Under the pieces are notes generated by a model that was given only the letters and a program-made list of their open reading frames with translations, did no database searches and was not told the origin of the DNA. This document shows positions 63,931 through 64,000 of a DNA stretch of 64,000 nucleotides, one piece after another. The stretch comes from Andrena cerasifolii. Lineage: Eukaryota > Arthropoda > Insecta > Hymenoptera > Andrenidae. The translations under genes were made by a program, and so were the position numbers. Position 1 is the first letter of the stretch. The number at the start of each line of letters is the position of its first letter. Location: contig NW_027484979.1 of the NCBI RefSeq assembly GCF_050908995.1, positions 1 to 64,000 of the forward strand. Direction: 5' to 3'.

Positions 63931-64000
63931 AAATGAAGTGGAAAGAGGTATACTAAATTTCAGCTTCAATGGCATCGCCTTAAAGTTGCAAATAAGAGGC
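63892..64000 (+). repeat. Partial unit 230 at window edge
   Basis: This is the first 109 bases of a further unit, with GAGAAAATGAAGTGG, CTTCAATGGC and AATAAGAGGC. The array continues beyond the window. Confidence 0.95.

Larger units (their letters stand above)
1..64000 (+). repeat. 279-bp tandem satellite array, 229.4 units
   Basis: The whole window is a head-to-tail array of one 279-bp unit, all in the same orientation. Recurring landmarks (GGTATACTAAATTT, CACTGTCTCGAAAC, CCATCTCTTTCGACGGC) come back every 279 bases, and their phase at the left end equals that at the right end, so there is no net insertion or deletion over 64 kb. Both window ends lie inside the array. There is no unique sequence, transposon, poly-A tract or recognisable gene, so this entry also covers every gene-free stretch. 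Units differ from each other by base substitutions that define classes and higher-order repeats. Known biology: arrays of this form are typical of eukaryotic centromeric or pericentromeric heterochromatin. I do not recognise this particular satellite, and the centromeric role is inference. Confidence 0.97.

Noticed and set aside
1..64000. CRISPR array
   Set aside because: The repeat unit is 279 bp with no alternation of short constant repeats and unique spacers, and there are no cas genes.
1..64000. rDNA or 5S spacer array, or an alpha-satellite relative
   Set aside because: No rRNA segment is recognisable in the unit, and the period (279) and sequence do not match the 171-bp alpha satellite.

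Overview
The window is one uninterrupted tandem satellite array. A 279-bp unit repeats head to tail on the same strand from the first base to the last, giving 229 complete units plus 109 bp of a 230th. I see no gene, RNA gene, transposon, unique-sequence gap, inversion or array edge. Register is kept throughout: the same landmark falls at positions 551, 34868 and 63605, exact multiples of 279 apart, and every landmark I tested between them is in phase. With unit n running from 279(n-1)+1 to 279n, any unit can be found by arithmetic.

A 279-bp, 44% GC satellite with nested higher-order repeats (HORs) and no interruption over 64 kb points to eukaryotic heterochromatin, most likely centromeric or pericentromeric. 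I do not recognise the repeat family and cannot name the organism. CpG is not depleted (15 observed against about 13.7 expected in a counted unit). That argues weakly against a heavily CpG-methylated genome such as a vertebrate or many plants, and would fit an invertebrate. This is inference only.

Layout. About 1-15.8 kb is dominated by class A units (TGCATTCTGAAAATT junction), with recurring 5-unit and 10/11-unit blocks. About 15.8-27.2 kb holds a 14-unit block present almost identically twice (15.77-19.74 and 22.47-26.44 kb), whose start recurs at 26.44 kb. About 27.2-53.8 kb is rich in class B units (TGTATTCTCGAAATT junction, TCCAGAGACG, GTTGTTAAACAATC) and holds large 9- to 15-unit blocks in two or three copies. 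About 53.8-58.9 kb has more unit-private substitutions and looks less homogenised. About 59.1-64 kb shows fresh 3-unit and 7-unit tandem HORs. Chimeric units at 4186, 39619 and 40735 look like in-register exchange points.

Many open reading frames exist because the period is a multiple of three, and a few units lack the usual in-frame TGA, giving frames up to 217 codons. Most of the long frames I checked begin with GTG or TTG, differences between copies mostly change the amino acid, and about half the units carry stops. I read them as by-products of repetition. Features more likely to matter are conserved short palindromes, an 11-bp inverted repeat, strict length conservation, and the HOR architecture.
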